From positions 3,523,001 to 3,587,000 of the forward strand of contig NZ_CP113432.1 in the NCBI RefSeq assembly GCF_026686735.1: a stretch of DNA of 64,000 nucleotides, written 5' to 3'. Within the stretch, counting starts at the first letter, position 1. Each line of letters begins with the position of its first letter. Under the pieces are notes generated by a model, which saw nothing but the letters and a program-made list of their open reading frames with translations, was not told where the DNA came from and made no database searches. This document shows, one piece after another, positions 59,525-64,000 of this stretch. Position numbers and translations under genes: made by a program. This DNA comes from Pseudomonas triclosanedens (GTDB lineage Bacteria > Pseudomonadota > Gammaproteobacteria > Pseudomonadales > Pseudomonadaceae).

Positions 59525-59908
59525 ATGTTGGCTCCGATCTGGCAGCGCGCCGCGCATCGCGGCGTGCCCATTTTTCTCGTGACGGCCCTGCTGCTGGGTC
59601 AGTCCCCGATGGCGTTGGCCGAGTCCCCCGCACAGCGCCAGGAGCTGGTCGCCGCGCTGCGCCAGCTCGACGCCCTGGAGCGCACCGTCGCCGACAGCGC
59701 CGCGCATGCCCCCATCCAGCCGGGCGAGCGCTACCACTTCGATTACCCGCGGCTGCTGGCTGACCTGGCGCGCGTGCGCGCCGGCATCCAGGCCCATCTC
59801 ACACCGTCGCGTGCCCAGCCGCGCGACCCCTCCGAACTGGCCGGCGACTACCGCACCGAGCGGTCCGCTTCGCCATCGCCGACGGCGACTGCGGAGGGCA
59901 AGCAATGA
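59525..59908 (+). CDS. RAQPRD family ICE protein (TIGR01690)
   Basis: 127 aa with a signal peptide (FLVTALLLGQSPMALAE) and the diagnostic RAQPRD motif (SRAQPRDPSELAGDYR, residues about 97-112) that names the family. Periplasmic. Function unknown. The gap of 98 bp before it contains no obvious terminator. Confidence 0.92.
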   Translation: MLAPIWQRAAHRGVPIFLVTALLLGQSPMALAESPAQRQELVAALRQLDALERTVADSAAHAPIQPGERYHFDYPRLLADLARVRAGIQAHLTPSRAQPRDPSELAGDYRTERSASPSPTATAEGKQ

Positions 59909-60138
59909 ACGGCGCCCAGGTCTCGGCATTTCAAGCCAACAGCGGCATCGCGCCTTCGGCGATGGCGACCGTCCTGGTCGGCGTCGTGTTCGCGGTCCTG
60001 CTCGTGTGGGGCGTCTGGGCCATCCGAACGGCCTACGTGGGGTGGTCCGAGAGCCGCCTCAACCAGCGCCAGTTCCTCGGCGTCTGCATCCGCTTCGTCG
60101 CGATGTACCTCGTCCTGAGCTTTTTCCTCCTCTCCTGA
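59905..60138 (+). CDS. TIGR03758 family ICE membrane protein
   Basis: 77 aa with two membrane segments (VLVGVVFAVLLVWGVWAI and FVAMYLVLSFFLLS). It probably corresponds functionally to a VirB3/VirB2-type small membrane component of G-type systems. Coupled to the RAQPRD gene. Confidence 0.88.
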   Translation: MNGAQVSAFQANSGIAPSAMATVLVGVVFAVLLVWGVWAIRTAYVGWSESRLNQRQFLGVCIRFVAMYLVLSFFLLS

Positions 60139-60154
60139 CCTGAAAGGCACGACC

Positions 60155-60514
60155 ATGCAAAACCGCATCCTCCATTCCCGTCTTGCCCAGCGCGCCGCTG
60201 TGGCACTGGGCGCCGCCGCGCTGCCCGCGCTGTCGTTCGCGCAAGGCTTGCCGCAGTTGGAGAACCCAACCCGCGGCACCGGCAACGGCATCATGGAAAC
60301 GATCAGGAACTATGGCTACGACATCATCATGCTCGTGGCCCTCCTGGTCGTGGCGTCGATGTTTATCGGCGTCTGCTACCACGCCTACGGCACCTACGCC
60401 GAAATCCACACCGGCCGCAAGACGTGGGGCCAGTTCGGCCTCACGGTCGCGATCGGTGCCGTGCTGCTGGTGATCGGCATCTGGCTGCTCACCGAAGCCA
60501 CCGGCATCCTGTAA
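60155..60514 (+). CDS. TIGR03745 family pilin-like membrane protein
   Basis: 119 aa. A signal sequence (VALGAAALPALSFAQ) is followed by two membrane segments (IIMLVALLVVASMFIGVCYH; VAIGAVLLVIGIWLLTEA), the pattern of a conjugative prepilin such as VirB2. It is likely the pilin of this G-type system, inferred from topology and place. Confidence 0.87.
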   Translation: MQNRILHSRLAQRAAVALGAAALPALSFAQGLPQLENPTRGTGNGIMETIRNYGYDIIMLVALLVVASMFIGVCYHAYGTYAEIHTGRKTWGQFGLTVAIGAVLLVIGIWLLTEATGIL

Positions 60515-60526
60515 GGCGAGGCCGGT

Positions 60527-60937
60527 ATGTCCGAGCAGCAGCACGTCCGTGCGGACGGGACGGTCACGTTCCTTCCGCACCGGCTCAACCGCCATCCCGT
60601 TGTCGTGCGCGGCCTCACCGCCGACGAACTGTGGATCTGCTGCGGCCTGTCCGGCGCCGCCGGCCTGCTGGTCGGTGCGCCGCTGTCCTGGGTGTTCCGC
60701 ACGATCGCCATCGCGCCGACGTTCGTCGTCCTGGGCGTGGCCCTGGGCGTCTTCATCGGCGGCGGCATCCTGCGCCGGCTCAAGCGCGGGCGTCCCGATA
60801 CCTGGCTGTACCGGCAACTGCAATGGCGCATCGCCACGCGCCATCCGCTGATGGCGGGATGGGTGGGCGGCCACGTGCTGATCTCGCGCTCTGGCTTCTG
60901 GTCCACCCGAAGGTCTGCCTCAAGGGGGGCACGATGA
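60527..60937 (+). CDS. TIGR03750 family conjugal transfer protein
   Basis: 136 aa. VTFLPHRLNRHPVVVRGLTADEL is the family opening, followed by two membrane segments (ICCGLSGAAGLLVGAPLSWV; FVVLGVALGVFIGGGIL) and a basic tail. VirB3-like topology. Its stop overlaps the next start. Confidence 0.87.
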   Translation: MSEQQHVRADGTVTFLPHRLNRHPVVVRGLTADELWICCGLSGAAGLLVGAPLSWVFRTIAIAPTFVVLGVALGVFIGGGILRRLKRGRPDTWLYRQLQWRIATRHPLMAGWVGGHVLISRSGFWSTRRSASRGAR

Positions 60938-61626
60938 GCCGCTTCAAGAACGAGATCACCCATCTGCAGGCGCACATCAAGACGCTTCGCCTGGGTGCTG
61001 GCGCGCTGGTCATCGTCGCCCTGGTCATGGGCGGTGGCTGGTGGAGCGCGCCGCGCGACCTGACCATCCACGTCCCGCCCGACCTGCGCTCCGGCAGTAC
61101 CCGCAAGTGGTGGGAAGTGCCGCCCGAATCGGTCTATGCGTTCACGTTCTACGTGTTCCAGACCCTCAACCGCTGGCCGACGAACGGCGAAGAGGACTAC
61201 CCGCGCAACCTCCATACGCTCTCGCCGTATCTCACCCCGTCCTGCCAGGCCTTCCTGCGCGCGGACTACGACTACCGCCGCAGCACGGGCGAACTGCGCC
61301 AGCGCGTGCGCGGAATTTATGAAATCCCCGGCCGCGGCTATGGCGACGACCCCACGGCGCGCGTGCGCGTGGTCTCCGACCGCGACTGGGTGGTGACGCT
61401 CGACATCACCGCCGACGAGTACTACGGCGCCGAACAGGTCAAGCGCGCGCTCGTGCGCTACCCGGTGAAGGTCACGCGGGTGGACGTCGATCCCGCCCGC
61501 AACCCCTTCGGCCTGGCGCTGGACTGCTATGACGGTGCCCCCCAGCGCATCAGCGCCCCGGAGCCGACGCGCCCGGCACCTGGCGGCCTGTCTCCGCAAG
61601 CGCCCCAAGGAGGAAACACCCCATGA
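60934..61626 (+). CDS. TIGR03746/PFL_4703 family protein (VirB8/TraE-like)
   Basis: 230 aa. One membrane span near residues 20-40 (LGAGALVIVALVMGGGWW), then a periplasmic domain (ESVYAFTFYVFQTLNRWPTNG...) of TraE/VirB8 character. It probably nucleates the channel. The ATG at 60934 overlaps the preceding gene, and the stop overlaps the next. Confidence 0.86.
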   Translation: MSRFKNEITHLQAHIKTLRLGAGALVIVALVMGGGWWSAPRDLTIHVPPDLRSGSTRKWWEVPPESVYAFTFYVFQTLNRWPTNGEEDYPRNLHTLSPYLTPSCQAFLRADYDYRRSTGELRQRVRGIYEIPGRGYGDDPTARVRVVSDRDWVVTLDITADEYYGAEQVKRALVRYPVKVTRVDVDPARNPFGLALDCYDGAPQRISAPEPTRPAPGGLSPQAPQGGNTP

Positions 61627-62540
61627 AGCATCCTGTACTCGTGCTGCTGGGGCTGCTGGCCGCGGCCGCGGCACCCGTCTCCCATGCTGTGGAGATTCTG
61701 CGCTGGGAACGCATGCCGCTCGCGGTGCCGCTGAAGGTCGGCCAGGAGCGCATCGTGTTCATCGATCGGAACGTCCGCGTGGGCGTGCCTGCGGGCGTGG
61801 GCGAACGCCTGCGCGTGCAGAGCGCGGGTGGCGCGGTGTACCTGCGCGCCAGCGAACCGATCGAGCCCACGCGGCTGCAATTGCAGGACGCCGACACGGG
61901 CGCGCTGATCCTGCTCGACATCGCGGCCGAGCCGCCCAAGGACGGCGAAGCCGAGCTGGAGCCGGTGCGCATCGTCGAGGGCAGCAGCACCCCGGCGCGC
62001 TATGGCGATCAGGCAGGCGGTGCCGATGAGGCCCCAGCACGCTCCCAGGATGAGACAGGTACGCGGGCAGCGCGGCGCGAGACGCCGGTTTCGGTCGTCC
62101 TGACGCGCTTCGCCGCGCAGAACCTCTACGCGCCCCTGCGCACCGTGGAGCCGCTGCCCGGCGTCATGCGGGTGAACCTGCGCCGCGACCTCGACCTGGG
62201 CACGCTGATGCCGACGCTGCCGGTGCGCGCGGTCGCGCTCGCGTCGTGGCGTCTGGAAGACCAGTGGGTCACCGCCGTGCGTCTGACCAACAGCAGCGGC
62301 GGCTGGGTCACGCTCGACCCGCGCGTGCTGCAAGGCGATTTCCTCACCGCCACCTTCCAGCACGAAGCGCTCGGCCCGCGCGGGACGCCCGAGGACACGA
62401 CCGTCCTGTACCTGGTGACGCGCGGGCACGGCCTCGCGCAATCGCTGCTGCCGGCGATCCACCGCTTCGACCCGGCCGTGCATCTGCCGCAGCCGGAAGT
62501 TGAAGCCGACGATGGCAAGGAGGCCCGCCATGCGCAGTAA
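61623..62540 (+). CDS. TIGR03749 family protein (TraK/VirB9-like)
   Basis: 305 aa with a signal peptide (LVLLGLLAAAAAPVSHA). The region after it (EILRWERMPLAVPLKVGQ) and the beta-rich C-terminus suggest a TraK/VirB9-type outer-membrane complex protein. The next gene starts within it at 62530. Confidence 0.86.
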   Translation: MKHPVLVLLGLLAAAAAPVSHAVEILRWERMPLAVPLKVGQERIVFIDRNVRVGVPAGVGERLRVQSAGGAVYLRASEPIEPTRLQLQDADTGALILLDIAAEPPKDGEAELEPVRIVEGSSTPARYGDQAGGADEAPARSQDETGTRAARRETPVSVVLTRFAAQNLYAPLRTVEPLPGVMRVNLRRDLDLGTLMPTLPVRAVALASWRLEDQWVTAVRLTNSSGGWVTLDPRVLQGDFLTATFQHEALGPRGTPEDTTVLYLVTRGHGLAQSLLPAIHRFDPAVHLPQPEVEADDGKEARHAQ

Positions 62541-63951
62541 CGGCTTGCTCAAGTGGCTGATGATCCCGGTCGCCTTGCTGGTGTTGTTCGTTGCCATCCG
62601 GCTGTTCTCCGGTGGAAGCACGTCGGCACCGCCCGCGGCAGATGCCGGCTCCAAGCTCACGCCCGAGGAAATGAAGGCGTTGGGCATCGAAGGCGATACC
62701 CCCCGCGATACCGTGGCAACGCTCGTCGCCCAGGTGAAGCAGTTGCGCACCGAGCTTCAGACCGCGCTGACCGACAACAAGTCGCAGCGCGAGGAGAACC
62801 AGCGGCTGCGCCAGCGCGAAAACTCCATCGACCAGCGCATCAATTCGGCCCTCGAATCCGAGCGCTCCAACCTGCGCCGCGACCAGGAACAGGCGGCCAG
62901 CGCGCGCCAGCAGACCGAAGGGTTGCTCGCCGACCTGCAGCGGCGTCTGGACAGCATCGGCGGGCGCGGCGGCGGCCACGCTGATCTGCCGGTGGGCCTG
63001 GGTCTGCGCGACGGCGACGAGGCCGGCATGGAAGGCGGCATGCGCTGGGTCGAACCGGACGACGCGACGAAGAAGGCCGAGGGACGCAACGGCAGCCGTG
63101 GCACGGGTAGCGGCATGAGCTTCCCGACGAGCTTCGGCCCGGCGCAAAGCACGCTGGAAACGACCGCGGAAACCGTGGCGAACGCCGGCGCACGTGCGGC
63201 AGGCGTCAGGAGCGCCAAGCCGGTCTATACCGTGCCGACCAACTCGACGCTGATGGGCTCCGTGGCGATGACGGCGCTGATTGGGCGCGTGCCGATCGAC
63301 GGGACGGTGAACGACCCATACCCCTTCAAGGTCTTGGTCGGGCCGGACAACCTGACGGCCAACGGGATTGATATTCCCGACGTGGCCGGCGCGGTCTTCT
63401 CCGGCACCGCCTCGGGCGACTGGACGCTATCATGCGTGCGCGGCCAGGTGCGCAGCATCACGTTCGTCTTCAACGACGGCACGATCCGCACCATCCCCGA
63501 AGACCGCGAAGGCAACCAGCAGAACAACCAGCAGCGCGACGGCCTGGGCTGGATCAGCGATCCGTATGGCATCCCTTGCGTCAGCGGCGAGCGGCGCAGC
63601 AACGCCCAGCAATACCTCGGCTCGCAGGCCCTGATCACGGCGGCCGGTGCCGGCGTCGCCTCGCTCATCGAGAGCGACAGCGGCCGCATGTCCTACGTCG
63701 GCTCGGACGGCGCCATCGGCACCGTTGGGATCAGCGGCCAGGAAGCGGTCGGCCAGATCCTCGCGGGCGGCGTGCGGGACATGTCGGCCTGGGTCAACAA
63801 GCTCTACGGCCAGGCCTTCGCCGCCGTCTATGTGCAGCCCGGCGCCAAGGTCGCCGTCCACCTCGAAAAACCGCTGGCCATCGATCACGACCCCGAAGGC
63901 CGGCGCGTCGATCACCGTGCAGGAGAAAGCCATGCGCTCGAACTTGACTAA
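62530..63951 (+). CDS. TIGR03752 family protein (TraB/VirB10-like)
   Basis: 473 aa. One membrane span at 6-28 (LLKWLMIPVALLVLFVAIRLF), a coiled coil (about 65-145) and a C-terminal domain (YTVPTNSTLMGSVAMTALIGRVPIDG...) of the TraB/VirB10 type, the scaffold joining inner and outer membrane. The ATG at 62530 is chosen; an earlier in-frame ATG would overlap the previous gene further. Confidence 0.88.
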   Translation: MRSNGLLKWLMIPVALLVLFVAIRLFSGGSTSAPPAADAGSKLTPEEMKALGIEGDTPRDTVATLVAQVKQLRTELQTALTDNKSQREENQRLRQRENSIDQRINSALESERSNLRRDQEQAASARQQTEGLLADLQRRLDSIGGRGGGHADLPVGLGLRDGDEAGMEGGMRWVEPDDATKKAEGRNGSRGTGSGMSFPTSFGPAQSTLETTAETVANAGARAAGVRSAKPVYTVPTNSTLMGSVAMTALIGRVPIDGTVNDPYPFKVLVGPDNLTANGIDIPDVAGAVFSGTASGDWTLSCVRGQVRSITFVFNDGTIRTIPEDREGNQQNNQQRDGLGWISDPYGIPCVSGERRSNAQQYLGSQALITAAGAGVASLIESDSGRMSYVGSDGAIGTVGISGQEAVGQILAGGVRDMSAWVNKLYGQAFAAVYVQPGAKVAVHLEKPLAIDHDPEGRRVDHRAGESHALELD

Positions 63952-64000
63952 GGGCCTGGCACTGGCCCTGGCCGTCGCCGTGCTCGGTGGCTGCGCCACC
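63932..64000 (+). CDS. TIGR03751-type lipoprotein, partial
   Basis: Only the first 23 codons lie in the window: MRSNLTKGLALALAVAV followed by lipobox LGGC. By place and lipobox it is the conjugation-region lipoprotein TIGR03751 of this operon. GGAGAAAGCC precedes the ATG. Cut by the window end. Confidence 0.75.
   Translation, partial: MRSNLTKGLALALAVAVLGGCAT

Overview
The window is GC-rich proteobacterial DNA and almost all of it is mobile. Two different integrative and conjugative elements (ICEs) lie on either side of a sliver of about 0.3 kb of host chromosome that holds a tRNA cluster. The host is probably a Pseudomonas-, xanthomonad- or Burkholderiales-like beta- or gammaproteobacterium. 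The evidence is the Gly-Cys-Leu tRNA order, the high GC and the two ICE families; too little host DNA is present to name it further.

Left part (1-18338), element A. A P-type (trb) conjugation operon runs traG-copG-trbBCDE-trbJ-trbK-trbL-trbF-trbG-trbI-DUF2274 (225-12506), in Tn4371-like order with overlapping stop and start codons. It is followed by a less GC-rich accessory block: an HNH-type protein on the minus strand, then an OLD-family ATPase/TOPRIM nuclease overlapping a UvrD-like helicase. That pair resembles the two components of the Gabija anti-phage system. The element ends with a complete tRNA-Leu(UAA) gene (minus strand, 17870-18180) split by a 226-nt group I intron, placed beside the broken 5' half of the host's own tRNA-Leu(UAA) (18339-18380).

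Host sliver (about 18339-18655): tRNA-Leu 5' half, a bidirectional terminator, intact tRNA-Cys, and an 18-bp copy of the 3' end of tRNA-Gly. The last is the attachment site used by ICEclc-type elements.

Right part (18638 to the window end), element B, an ICEclc/PFGI-1-type ICE entered from its regulatory end. 19429-23890 is a bisR-alpA-parA-shi-parB(bisD)-DUF2857(bisC)-like control module. 23893-29592 is a DNA-processing module (STY4528-type replication protein, PFL_4669 family, DUF3158, single-strand binding protein, topoisomerase III). It carries a candidate replication origin inside the replication gene and three copies of a 23-bp palindrome. 30118-35532 and 41911-53239 are a long series of conserved but mostly unexplained ICE genes (cytosine methyltransferase, RadC, DUF3085, DUF3577, DUF3275, a DUF6094-like methylase, an SNF2-type helicase), many of them separate units with structured RNA leaders. 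35565-41743 is inserted cargo: a ChrB/EEP-nuclease/MFS operon, a small membrane protein, a ChaA-like antiporter and a short-chain dehydrogenase with a truncated neighbour. 53398-64000 is the start of the G-type conjugation operon (PilL N-terminal protein, transglycosylase, TraD, RAQPRD protein, TIGR0374x/0375x proteins), running out of the window.

The least conventional content is in non-coding DNA: the intron-split replacement tRNA at the end of element A, and two families of repeated leaders in element B (a three-hairpin module and pseudoknot-type structures just before Shine-Dalgarno sites) that keep their pairing while the sequence changes.
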